A stretch of 64,000 nt of DNA, taken from NCBI GenBank assembly GCA_963822145.1, contig CAWGGG010000002.1, positions 930,001-994,000 on the forward strand, in the 5' to 3' direction. Within the stretch, counting starts at the first letter, position 1. Each line of letters begins with the position of its first letter. The DNA is from UBA5072 sp963822145. GTDB lineage: Bacteria > Bacteroidota > Bacteroidia > Bacteroidales > UBA10428. Below the pieces are notes generated by a model. The model saw only the letters and a list, made by a program, of their open reading frames with translations. It had not been told where the DNA came from and did no database searches. Positions 51,840 to 61,072 of the stretch are shown here, one piece after another. The position numbers were made by a program, and so were the translations under genes.

Positions 51840-54800
51840 TCAGATCCATTTGACCAGGTTAATATCCTGCCGGTGCGGTAGCCATTCATTTTTCGGGAAG
51901 ATCCGGATACCATAATTAAAGGTGCCTGGCTGTTCAATGATCACTTGGGCCTTGTAATGGACTTTATCGATACTGGCCTGGTCGACAGTAAATTCATGTG
52001 TGGAAATCATCCTTTCGCCGCTTTCAGTAATCACCAGTTCAACCCCGACTTCCGTAGGGGATAATTCATTCAGGTCAAGAGTTACACTTGCCTCATAGCT
52101 GTGATCCATTTCAAGGGTTTCGCTGCTGTTGTTGAACAGTGTGAAATCCTCCACGGTAATATTGTTCCAGGCGCGTTTCATGCGCTTCTTCCAGGAAGAA
52201 AGTCGTTTGACCATAAAGAAATCATCCTGGGACAGCTCAAGCGAACGGCTGTATAGTTTGGTGTAAAAGCGTTGAATGTAATCGTGCAACATCCTGCTGG
52301 TCACAAAATGAGGAGCAATGGATGCAATGGAATTTTTAATCATGCGCACCCAGTTTTCCGGGATATCAGCCTTGTTGCGGTCATAGAAGGTTGGTATAAC
52401 CTCCAGTTCGAGCAGGGAATAGATAATCTCGGCATCGAGATCATCCTGCAATCCGGTATCTTCATAGGTGGTCTCGTTGGTAAGTGCCCATCCGGCTTCA
52501 GGTTGGTAACCTTCCACCCACCATCCGTCGAGCACGCTGAAGTGCAGGGTGCCGTTCAAAACTGCTTTTTCCCCGCTGGTACCAGAGGCCTCAAGCGGCC
52601 GGGTGGGTGTGTTCAGCCAGATATCAGCACCCTGCACCAGCGTCTTGGCGAGGGTTATATCATAATTCTGTAGGAAAACAATCTTGCCCAGGAATTCCGG
52701 CCGTTTGGAGATGTCGATGATCATTTTGATCAGGTCCTGTCCAGCCTTATCATTGGGATGCGCCTTCCCGGCGAAAATCAACTGAACCGGCTTGCCCGGG
52801 ATACTTAAAATCTGGGCGAGGCGCTCGGGATTCCGGAACAGCAGGTGCGCTCTTTTATAGGTGGCAAAACGACGGGCAAAGCATATGGTAAGAGCCTTCT
52901 CGGAGAGCTGGTGATTGATGGCCACGATCCTTTTGGGATCTTCATGTCGCTTAACCCAGTTTTCCTTATAACGGTCCTTGATGGTGCTGATCAGGCGCGC
53001 CCTGAGTTTTTGCTTGATTTCCCAAACTTTAGCATCCGGTACATCATAAATCTTTTCCCAATAGTCCACATCAGCCAGGTTGTTTTCAAATCCCTCGCCG
53101 AATGATTCCCTGTAAAGCTTCTTCCAGCTTTTGGCGGTCCACGTGGGATAATGCACGCCATTGGTCACATAGCTGATATGCAATTCTTCGGGCAGATATC
53201 CTGGCCACAATTTTGAGAACATCTGCTGGGTCACTGTGCCGTGGAGGAGGCTCACGCCATTCACTTCCTGCGACATGTGAGCCGCCAGGAAACTCATGTT
53301 GAACTTTTCATTCCAGGCATTAATGTTGGAACGGCCCAGTGCCATCAGTTCATTCCAGTTGATCCTAAGCCGTTCGGGATAATGTCCGATATATTTGCGC
53401 AGCAAGTCCTCATCAAACTCATCGTGTCCGGCGGGAACAGGAGTATGTGTGGTAAACAGCGTGGAGCTGCGAACGATTTCCTTTGCTTCCGAATAGGAAA
53501 GGTTATTGCGCTGAATGAAACGGCGCATTCTTTCAAGCCCTATAAAAGCACTGTGACCCTCATTGCTGTGATAAAGGTCTAATTTGATACCCATGATTTC
53601 GAGGGCCCGGATACCACAGATACCCAAGAGCAATTCCTGTTTCAACCGGTTTTCATTGTTCCCGCCATAGAGGTTATGGGTAACACTTCTGTCCTCCTCG
53701 ATATTCATGGAGTGATCTGTATCGAGCAACAGCAGTCTTATCCGGCCGACTTTCAGCTCCCAGATCCGGGCGTGCAAAGGCCGCCCGGGAAAAATAAGGG
53801 AGACAGTGACAAAATTACCGTTTTCATCCTTTACCGGTTTGAGGGGTAGTTTGGAAAAATGCTGGAAATCATAGACCGCCTGCTGTTCTCCGCGGGTGGT
53901 GATCATCTGGCTGAAATAGCCGAAACGGTATAGCAATCCCACACCGGTAATATTGATTCTCTGATCACTGGCCTCTTTCAGGTAGTCGCCGGCCAGGATG
54001 CCCAGTCCCCCGGAGTAAATCTTCAGTGAGGTATGGAAGCCGTATTCCATGCTGAAGTAGGCAATACGCGGCCGGTTGACATCCACAGGTTGCGACATAT
54101 AATCCGTAAACCGGTTGTAAACCCGGGCCAGCTTATCCGTGTATTCTTTATTCTGGCTTAGTTCGATTAACTGGTTGTATTTTACATGTTCAAATAAAAT
54201 GGCAGGATTCTGATCGCATTTCTGCCAGAGTTCGGGATCGATGAACTCAAACAGTTCCTGGGCTTCATCATCCCAGGTCCACCAGAGATTCTGGGTGAGT
54301 TCGCCAAGCTGTTCCAGGGCCTCCGGCAATTTTGACCTGACAATGATCCTTTTCCAGGTAGGGGTGAACTCGGTTGGAGCGACGTATTCCTGGATGGTTT
54401 CACTGGGGCGCTCCTCAATCTTCACAAACTGGTCAATGCGTTTGGCCACTTCCTGCAAGGCCAGGTCGTAAGTTTGCTTATAATAGGTGATCAGCGTATT
54501 CCATAAGACATGCTTGGACATTTCAAAAGCCTTTTCCCGGATATGCTGCATTTGTTTCCCGGTTAAGGTGCACTTCTTCTGCACGGCAAGCACTATCTGC
54601 TGCACTACTTCATGATCGTTGTCGTCGGTGCGTTCAATAACGTCGATACAGGTATTGATGCCAGGAAACTTATTCTTAATCCAAAGGCCGAATCCTGAAA
54701 GAGAAGTCGTAACTGTGGGTACTGAGAAAGCCATGCTTTCTAAGGGAGTATACCCCCAGGGTTCGTAGTAGGAGGGAAAAATAGTAAGATCCAGGCCGAT

Positions 54801-56075
54801 GAGCAGATCGTAATAGGTTTTATTGAATATGCCATCATTGCCGTTCAGATAGGATGGCACGAATAATATCTTCACCTTGTCGGAAGCACTGTTATTCAGA
54901 CCGACCTCCTTAATGCAGTTCAGGATCGGGTCCCATTCCGCATCATGAAGATTGTGGGTCAGGAATTTCGATCCGAAGGCGGTATCCTCCGTGGCCTGCC
55001 GGTTCATGATATCCTTTCGTGGGCCATAGTGGTTAGCCGGTATGAAAATAAAGGCAATTACCGGCCGGCATTGCTGATCGGACCTGTTTAACTCGCCCAG
55101 GGCCTTAATAAAGAGATCAATACCCTTGTTTCGGAATTCATAACGGCCGCTGGTAGCCATAAGGAAGACTTCATCCCCAAACTTCTGCCCGAGGATGATC
55201 CCCGCTACTTCAAGGAGCTTGTTCCGGCCTTCTTTTCGCTTCTCAGAGAATTGCGGATCGGAAGGAACAAAACTGTCTTCAAAGCCGTTGGGGGTTACCA
55301 TGGAAACTTCCCTTTGCAGGAAATGTGCACATTCCAGGGCAGTGATGTCGCTTACTGTAGTAAAGGAGTCAGCCATCTGGGCAGCAAGCCTTTCGGCCGA
55401 CTGTTTGGAAATGATGTTGAGCTCACGGGCAATTTCATCTACATTGTAGTTTTTCAGCTCCTTATACAAAGGCCGGTTGTTTCCGGCAAGGGAACGGCCA
55501 AGTGCTGTGGCATGGGTGGTAAAAATTGTTCCCACCTGAGGCAACCGGTCCTTGAGGTATAGAATACCGGTGCCTGTCATCCATTCGTGGTAATGGGCAA
55601 TTATCCTGTCGTAGGTATTGAGGTTGAATTTGACAAAACTTTCAATGACCATTCCGGAGGCATAGCCAAAAAGAGCAGGTTCCACATAGTCCCATTGCCC
55701 TGGCAGGGAATCAAGCTTATATTTTTCCCAGAGTTCAAAAAAGATCCGGTCTTTTTCCTGGAAATAACTCGAAAAATTCAGCAGGATGGCAATCGGGTAA
55801 CCCTTGATGTTCCATCGGCCCACCCTGATCTTAAGGCCTTCGGATTCCGCCTGTCTTTTCCAGGCATTAAACAATTGTGGATCTTCAATGAACTCAGCAT
55901 TTCCGCCGGATTCATCTTTAATGAGATCGGGACCAATGAGGATGAGGTTATTGTGTAATTCGTTTACCAGTGTAAGTGATTTTGTAGCGATTACCGTGTG
56001 AATGCCACCTACCTTATTGCAAACTTCCCAACTGACTTCAAACAGGTAATCAGGAAACAATGGATTCTTATTCAT
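51840..56075 (-). CDS. glgP: Glycogen synthase (GT3) - alpha-glucan phosphorylase (GT35) fusion
   Basis: From ATG 56075 the protein has 1411 residues. Residues 1 to about 545 are a eukaryote-type GT3 glycogen synthase (LFEVSWEVCNKVGGIHTVIATKS at the start, AHYHEWMTG, TTHATALGR, SYYEPWGYTPLES with the E-x7-E glutamates). From about 565 an alpha-glucan phosphorylase starts (PEALEQLGELTQNLWWTWD, a DUF3417 entry); it has SMEYGFH, YHSNEGHSAF, and the pyridoxal-phosphate Lys1170 in EASGTSGEK. A C-terminal beta region ends the protein. One chain could both build and phosphorolyse glycogen. The rest of the glycogen cluster lies upstream on the same strand; recJ follows after 1 base. Confidence 0.9.
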   Translation of the reverse strand: MNKNPLFPDYLFEVSWEVCNKVGGIHTVIATKSLTLVNELHNNLILIGPDLIKDESGGNAEFIEDPQLFNAWKRQAESEGLKIRVGRWNIKGYPIAILLNFSSYFQEKDRIFFELWEKYKLDSLPGQWDYVEPALFGYASGMVIESFVKFNLNTYDRIIAHYHEWMTGTGILYLKDRLPQVGTIFTTHATALGRSLAGNNRPLYKELKNYNVDEIARELNIISKQSAERLAAQMADSFTTVSDITALECAHFLQREVSMVTPNGFEDSFVPSDPQFSEKRKEGRNKLLEVAGIILGQKFGDEVFLMATSGRYEFRNKGIDLFIKALGELNRSDQQCRPVIAFIFIPANHYGPRKDIMNRQATEDTAFGSKFLTHNLHDAEWDPILNCIKEVGLNNSASDKVKILFVPSYLNGNDGIFNKTYYDLLIGLDLTIFPSYYEPWGYTPLESMAFSVPTVTTSLSGFGLWIKNKFPGINTCIDVIERTDDNDHEVVQQIVLAVQKKCTLTGKQMQHIREKAFEMSKHVLWNTLITYYKQTYDLALQEVAKRIDQFVKIEERPSETIQEYVAPTEFTPTWKRIIVRSKLPEALEQLGELTQNLWWTWDDEAQELFEFIDPELWQKCDQNPAILFEHVKYNQLIELSQNKEYTDKLARVYNRFTDYMSQPVDVNRPRIAYFSMEYGFHTSLKIYSGGLGILAGDYLKEASDQRINITGVGLLYRFGYFSQMITTRGEQQAVYDFQHFSKLPLKPVKDENGNFVTVSLIFPGRPLHARIWELKVGRIRLLLLDTDHSMNIEEDRSVTHNLYGGNNENRLKQELLLGICGIRALEIMGIKLDLYHSNEGHSAFIGLERMRRFIQRNNLSYSEAKEIVRSSTLFTTHTPVPAGHDEFDEDLLRKYIGHYPERLRINWNELMALGRSNINAWNEKFNMSFLAAHMSQEVNGVSLLHGTVTQQMFSKLWPGYLPEELHISYVTNGVHYPTWTAKSWKKLYRESFGEGFENNLADVDYWEKIYDVPDAKVWEIKQKLRARLISTIKDRYKENWVKRHEDPKRIVAINHQLSEKALTICFARRFATYKRAHLLFRNPERLAQILSIPGKPVQLIFAGKAHPNDKAGQDLIKMIIDISKRPEFLGKIVFLQNYDITLAKTLVQGADIWLNTPTRPLEASGTSGEKAVLNGTLHFSVLDGWWVEGYQPEAGWALTNETTYEDTGLQDDLDAEIIYSLLELEVIPTFYDRNKADIPENWVRMIKNSIASIAPHFVTSRMLHDYIQRFYTKLYSRSLELSQDDFFMVKRLSSWKKRMKRAWNNITVEDFTLFNNSSETLEMDHSYEASVTLDLNELSPTEVGVELVITESGERMISTHEFTVDQASIDKVHYKAQVIIEQPGTFNYGIRIFPKNEWLPHRQDINLVKWI

Positions 56076-56115
56076 AAACAAATTGTTATAACATTATTGC
56101 AGGTTTTGACACCAT

Positions 56116-56123
56116 CAAAATTA
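56116..56123 (-). promoter_or_regulatory. Putative -7 promoter element (TAATTTTG) before the GT3-GT35 gene
   Basis: Full TAnnTTTG match on the minus strand in the 72-base spacer between GH57 and the fusion gene, 40 bases before the ATG. No -33 TTTG. Confidence 0.3.
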
Positions 56124-56147
56124 AGACAGCGAAAATACAATATGTAT

Positions 56148-57554
56148 TTACTTTTTCCCTGCTTTGGATAATTTAGTTTTCTCTTTTTTGGGTGAGGGGG
56201 ATTTTTTGACTTTTGCAGGAGCTTTGACAGCGGGCTTTGCAGCAGATTCTATTTTAGTCTTGGAGGATTTCAGCCTTTTCAATTCGGATTCATATTTCTG
56301 GATCAGGGCTTCCTTTTCTGCGATTACCTGGGTAAGACCTGCAATATCCTGATCACTGGTACTTTCGGGAGCCATTGCATTTACCCTGATGGTGAAATCA
56401 CTGAGCACGTTCATAAAATTGATATAGGCCTCATAGGGTGTATCATAGGGGTTGAAGTAGGCCTGGGTGGCGCCATCCGAAAAAAACTTGGTGGACATGA
56501 AATACAAATGGTCGCTGGCCTGAAGGTATTTCCAATCTTTCTGGATCTTTTCATCCTTTATGCGGGAAACCTTATCCGTAAGCGTATAAAGCTTATTGAA
56601 AGCATCCTGCTGCAACTCGTTACCCAGCCAGGAGGTAAGATCCCGTTCCTCGTCGGCCCAGGAAATGGGATAAGGAACATTAATGGTTGAAATGGGCAAC
56701 AGGTTAGCGGCAATCTCACTGGGCGTGTTGAAGGAGAAATTGGTGGTCTTGTAAATGACTCCCGGCAGTGCTGTAAGAAACTCAAAAATGCCGGATTCCA
56801 TCCATTGATGTTCACCAAAGGTTTCGTAATCGATAAAAATATTTACGGTTTCTTCCTTCTTATCCAGTTTCTTTAGCCAGCCGGCAAATTTCTCGGCTGT
56901 GAGCGGAAACTCGGACCAACCTTTGTTGGAAAACCTGAAGGAAATATCATCGCTTATCCGGAAGTTGCGCAGCAGCAGTTTTAACCTCGGATTTATGGAA
57001 TTGCAGTACAAATAATTGGGACTTTTCCAGCCCAATACGTGCTTGGCACCCTCGGTGAGCATGGCGGTGAATCCCAGATCAGCCACGTCTGCACCGATTT
57101 TGTCGGAATACATGAGTTCAGTGTTTCTGAAAACCCGGGGCTCCTGGCCAAACAATTGCTTTATCTTTTCTTTGTGTTCCTGGACCTGTCGTGCAAATTC
57201 CTCCTTGCTTTTCAAAGCTACCAGGGAGTGTGAATAAGTCTCCGCGAGGAATTCAACCGATCCGGTTTTGGCCAGTTTCTGAAAGCTCTCAATCACTTCG
57301 GGAGCATAAAGCTGGAGCTGATCCAGTGCAATGCCTGAAATTGAAAAGGCCACCTTGAATTGGGTGCCGTATTCTTTGATAATCTGCCTGATTACTTTGT
57401 TGGCTTGAAGGTAACTGCGTTCCGCCACCCGCGTAATGATGGATTCATTCATAAAATCATCATAGTAATAATGATCATTGCCGATGTTAAAAAAGCGGTA
57501 GTGTTTCAGTCGGAATGGCTGATGGATCTGGAAGTACAGGCAAATCGTTCTCAT
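56148..57554 (-). CDS. GH57 glycoside hydrolase (alpha-amylase/glucanotransferase type) with basic tail
   Basis: The 468-residue protein has the GH57 regions: ICLYFQIHQPFRL (region 1, His), FSISGIALDQL (region 2), EFLAETYSHSL with the nucleophile Glu (region 3), and FIDYETFGEHQW with the acid/base Asp (region 4). The family hydrolyses or transfers alpha-glucans. A predicted coiled coil follows (ITQVIAEKEALIQKYESELKRL), then about 35 residues of Lys, Ala, Pro and Ser (KKSPSPKKEKTKLSKAGKK), an unusual tail for an enzyme. It is 27 bases behind the GT4 gene and likely co-transcribed with the fusion gene. Confidence 0.88.
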   Translation of the reverse strand: MRTICLYFQIHQPFRLKHYRFFNIGNDHYYYDDFMNESIITRVAERSYLQANKVIRQIIKEYGTQFKVAFSISGIALDQLQLYAPEVIESFQKLAKTGSVEFLAETYSHSLVALKSKEEFARQVQEHKEKIKQLFGQEPRVFRNTELMYSDKIGADVADLGFTAMLTEGAKHVLGWKSPNYLYCNSINPRLKLLLRNFRISDDISFRFSNKGWSEFPLTAEKFAGWLKKLDKKEETVNIFIDYETFGEHQWMESGIFEFLTALPGVIYKTTNFSFNTPSEIAANLLPISTINVPYPISWADEERDLTSWLGNELQQDAFNKLYTLTDKVSRIKDEKIQKDWKYLQASDHLYFMSTKFFSDGATQAYFNPYDTPYEAYINFMNVLSDFTIRVNAMAPESTSDQDIAGLTQVIAEKEALIQKYESELKRLKSSKTKIESAAKPAVKAPAKVKKSPSPKKEKTKLSKAGKK

Positions 57555-57581
57555 ATCTTTAAAATAAAAATGTTTTCAATG

Positions 57582-58868
57582 CTACTTAATTACAGAGAGG
57601 TAAACCTCCTTGACCTTCTCGGCGGCCTGCTCCCACTTGAGGTTGTCCACCTCTTCCCTGGCATGTTTTCTAAACATTTGGGGCAGACCGTCATACTTGA
57701 GTATTCCGTAAATGGCATCAGCCATGGCATGGGTATCCCAGAAATCTACCTTGATGGCATGCTGCAGGATTTCAGAGACGCCCGATTGTTTGGAGATGAT
57801 CACCGGCACATTTGACTGCATGGCTTCGAGCGGTGATATGCCGAAAGGTTCGGATATAGACGGCATCACATAAACATCGCTGAGTGCAAACATGTGGTGG
57901 ACATCATCGCCTTTCAAAAATCCGGTAAAGTGAAAGCGACTTCCAATTTTTAAAGTGGCCACCCGCCAGATCATGCGGTTAAGCATATCGCCACTGCCTG
58001 CCATGACAAACCTTACGTTTTTCATTTTCTGCAGAACCAGGTGCGCGGCCTCGATAAAGTATTCAGGACCCTTCTGGAGTGTTACCCTTCCCAGAAAGGT
58101 AACAATTTTATCGTTGATGCTGCGCTCTCTTTTTTGAAGCTCCACATTGGCAAGAGGTTCAACGGCATTATGCACCGTCACAACCTTGTCGGGATCGATT
58201 CCATATTTTTCTATGATGATGTTCCGGGTGAGGTTACTCACGGCAATCACTTTGTCAGCGGCCTCCATGCCCGATCTTTCTATTTCATATACTCCAGGAT
58301 TAACGCTGCCGCCACTCCGGTCAAAATCGGTAGCGTGAACATGCACCACAAGGGGTTTGCCGGAGACAAGCTTGGCGGCAATTCCTGCCGGGTAGGCCAG
58401 CCAGTCATGAGCATGGATCACATCGAAATCATATTTAAAGGCAATGATAGAGGCAATTACGGCATAATTGGCAATTTCCTGAAAGAGATTCTGGCCATAA
58501 CCGCCGCTGAAGCTGAGTTTACCAGAAAAGGTGGATTGTATCAGATATTTTGAATGCTCCTGATTTTCAGTGGTGATTCTTTCATAATCCTCGGGCGTGG
58601 CGTAGGGAATGAGTGAGGTGCCGACTTCAATGAAATGCATTTTTTTGAAGAAGGTGCTGTAATCGATGGTCCTTTCACTGACCATCACTTCACCGGCATC
58701 AATGATGCTTACCTTGGAGGTATCCTCATCACCATAGGCTTTGGGGACGACGAAAAGTATATCATCAACACCCACCTCGTATAGCCCCTTGGTTAAACCA
58801 TAACATGCTGTTCCCAGTCCCCCCGAGATATGAGGCGGAAATTCCCATCCAAACATCAGTACACGCAT
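57582..58868 (-). CDS. GT4 glycogen synthase-like glycosyltransferase
   Basis: The 428-residue protein starts RVLMFGWEFPPHISGGLGTACYGLTKGL, the glycine-loop start of starch/glycogen synthase-like GT-B enzymes. Further marks are HAHDWLAYPAG, VHVHATDFDRSGG, TFLGRVTLQKGPEYFIEA and the E-x7-E motif in SISEPFGISPLEAMQ. Together with GH133 and GH57 neighbours this suggests alpha-glucan synthesis from UDP- or ADP-glucose, apart from the GT3 domain in the fusion protein. It follows the debranching-enzyme gene by 33 bases. Confidence 0.87.
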   Translation of the reverse strand: MRVLMFGWEFPPHISGGLGTACYGLTKGLYEVGVDDILFVVPKAYGDEDTSKVSIIDAGEVMVSERTIDYSTFFKKMHFIEVGTSLIPYATPEDYERITTENQEHSKYLIQSTFSGKLSFSGGYGQNLFQEIANYAVIASIIAFKYDFDVIHAHDWLAYPAGIAAKLVSGKPLVVHVHATDFDRSGGSVNPGVYEIERSGMEAADKVIAVSNLTRNIIIEKYGIDPDKVVTVHNAVEPLANVELQKRERSINDKIVTFLGRVTLQKGPEYFIEAAHLVLQKMKNVRFVMAGSGDMLNRMIWRVATLKIGSRFHFTGFLKGDDVHHMFALSDVYVMPSISEPFGISPLEAMQSNVPVIISKQSGVSEILQHAIKVDFWDTHAMADAIYGILKYDGLPQMFRKHAREEVDNLKWEQAAEKVKEVYLSVIK

Positions 58869-58901
58869 AATACAAAAGGTGGTTAAGGATTTATAATCGG
58901 T

Positions 58902-60857
58902 CTATTGTTTATTCTGGGTCATGACTTCATAACGCTGAATGATCCTCAATAATGCGGCGACACTCTTGGCCTGCGAGATTGCCCCGCGGGCACGGTGAGG
59001 GGGATCACCATCAAAAATCTCAGGGATGGTTCCGATGCCCAGCTCAGTCATTACTGGCTCAAAGTCGTTGATTAACTGCTGCAGGAAGCCCAGTCCGCTT
59101 TCCTTGTGCAGGTTCATGTAACCTTCGCAATAATGCTCCAGCAACCAGGGCCATACAGTTCCCTGGTGGTAGGCCAGGTCGCGCTGTTCCTGGGTACCCT
59201 TGTAAATACCGTTATATTTCTGGTTGGTTGGTGAAAGTGTTCTGAGTCCGCGCGGGGTCAGCAGATCTCTTTCCACAACCGACAATACAGCCTTTTTAAT
59301 ATCGGGACTCAGCATGGAGAACTCCATGGAAACAGCTATGACCTGGTTGGGCCTGATCGACCAGTCGTTTGACTGGTAATCAGCCACGTCAGCAAGATAA
59401 CCTTTTTTGCTGTCCCAGAATAAATGAAGAAATGATTCCCTGATCCTCTCGGGCATGGATTCCCATTCCTGGACAAAAACATCATCCTTGGCCCTTTTGG
59501 CCATGTCAAGGCTGAACATTACGGCATTATACCAAAGGGCATTGATCTCAACCGGAAAGCCAATCCTTGGCGTAACGGGTTTGCCGCCAACCACGGCATC
59601 CATCCAGGTAAACGCCCTCCCGGGTTCACCCGTATAAATTAAACCGTTTTCGTGCATGCGGATATTCGGGGAATTACCGTTACGGTAGGCTTCCAGGATG
59701 GATCTTATGGCCTTGCCGTACGATCGCCATAAAGCGGTATAGGATTTCACTACCCTGGTATATTGCTGCAGGGCCCAGAAAAACCAGAGGGAAGTGTCCG
59801 CTGCGTTAAAAACGGGATTATCTTCCGTACCCAGATCGGGGAACATACCATTTCTGAGCTTGGTAATCTGTGTATCCAGAACATCCTTGCAGGTGGAAAC
59901 ATCCCCAATGGCCAGGGTAAGTCCAGGTAAAGCCATGAAGGTATCTCTTCCACTACATCCGAACCAGGGGAAACCTGCTATGATCTCGGTCTTTTTATTT
60001 CTCTTGATGAAAAACTGCTGCGCTGAATTGATCAGGCAGTGCTTGAAACTGTCTCGGGGGATACGTTTCCCCAGCTCAAGGGTGTATTTTCTCTTGAGGT
60101 GTTCCGGATTGGACTTCATGGTGCCGGCTGAGAAAATGATCACATCTCCCTTTTTGGCGTTCAGTTCAAAATAACCGGGTAAAAAGAGATCTTCCTTGAA
60201 GTCGTAACCGCGGCGTAATTCCTTGTTGTATTCAATGCCATAGTACCAGTCGGGTGTGGGAACAAATTCAGCTTCTTTTGAAAACTGCATGTGCAGGAAG
60301 GGATAGCCGTCATACAACCTGAATTTGGCGCCATTCGGGATCAATATCGCACGTGTGTTGGCATAAAGGTTGGCCTTGCTCAGGGAATGCATGTTGCGGA
60401 ATGCCAGAAACGGTCTGAATCTCAGCCTGATCGGCACATCAGATTCCTGAATGGTATAGCGGATCAGAATCTGCTCCTCCTTTTCCACAAGCAGACTTTC
60501 TTTGACCATTACCACCCCGCCAACACGATAAACAATGGTGGGAGTGGGATCAGCCATAAAATCACGAACGTATTTGTGCCCGCGGGGGCTGTATATATCT
60601 CCCTGGTATTTGTGGATGCCCAGGTTAAACTCATCTTCACGCTCAATGATGGTTTCATCAAAAGAGGAAAGCAGCACGTGACGGTCACCATCAAGATTTT
60701 CAACCGGGGCAATCAGCAAACCATGGTATTTTCGAGTATTGCAATATACGATAGTAGTTGAACTGTATGATCCGGCACGGTTGCTTCTGATAAACTCCTT
60801 GGTTAATGAGTACTCAAGATTAATAAGTTGTGTCTTATCAAATTTTAAATAGGCCAT
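58902..60857 (-). CDS. Glycogen debranching enzyme (GH133 amylo-alpha-1,6-glucosidase)
   Basis: The 651-residue protein matches the archaeal/bacterial-type debranching enzyme. It has an N-terminal beta domain (EFIRSNRAGSYSSTTIVYCNTRKYHGLLI) and a C-terminal (alpha/alpha)6 barrel with FPWFGCSGRDTFMALPGL, W-MDAVVGGKPVTPRIGFPVEINALWYNA and YHQGTVWPWLLEHYCEG. It removes alpha-1,6 branch stubs from glycogen. In many family members W precedes the G-R-D-T box; here C-S does. It is the first gene of the glycogen cluster, with TATCTTTA (one mismatch from -7 consensus) about 46 bases upstream, and is divergent from the TlpA-like pair. Confidence 0.92.
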   Translation of the reverse strand: MAYLKFDKTQLINLEYSLTKEFIRSNRAGSYSSTTIVYCNTRKYHGLLIAPVENLDGDRHVLLSSFDETIIEREDEFNLGIHKYQGDIYSPRGHKYVRDFMADPTPTIVYRVGGVVMVKESLLVEKEEQILIRYTIQESDVPIRLRFRPFLAFRNMHSLSKANLYANTRAILIPNGAKFRLYDGYPFLHMQFSKEAEFVPTPDWYYGIEYNKELRRGYDFKEDLFLPGYFELNAKKGDVIIFSAGTMKSNPEHLKRKYTLELGKRIPRDSFKHCLINSAQQFFIKRNKKTEIIAGFPWFGCSGRDTFMALPGLTLAIGDVSTCKDVLDTQITKLRNGMFPDLGTEDNPVFNAADTSLWFFWALQQYTRVVKSYTALWRSYGKAIRSILEAYRNGNSPNIRMHENGLIYTGEPGRAFTWMDAVVGGKPVTPRIGFPVEINALWYNAVMFSLDMAKRAKDDVFVQEWESMPERIRESFLHLFWDSKKGYLADVADYQSNDWSIRPNQVIAVSMEFSMLSPDIKKAVLSVVERDLLTPRGLRTLSPTNQKYNGIYKGTQEQRDLAYHQGTVWPWLLEHYCEGYMNLHKESGLGFLQQLINDFEPVMTELGIGTIPEIFDGDPPHRARGAISQAKSVAALLRIIQRYEVMTQNKQ

Positions 60858-61020
60858 CTTTAGGGGTTTTTGTTCCTTACAAGATATTAAAAAAAAGCGA
60901 CATAAAGATAGTTAAACATATTTATTTTCCATTCAACGGGCAACAAATGAAAGGCTAAAAGGTTGATCGGTCAGGAATTAAAAAGGTTGAGGGACATGCG
61001 ATCAAATAACCTTCATTGTG

Positions 61021-61052
61021 TTGTCATATTATCGGGGAAAAATATAAATTTG
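61021..61052 (+). promoter_or_regulatory. Putative promoter (TTG - TAAATTTG) for the TlpA-like pair
   Basis: TAAATTTG (61045-61052) matches TAnnTTTG, with a TTG at 61021-61023, 21 bases upstream. The expected start is near 61059, 14 bases before the ATG at 61073. This supports that ATG over the upstream in-frame codon at 61016. Confidence 0.5.
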
Positions 61053-61072
61053 AACCTTCGATTTTCAGGAAT

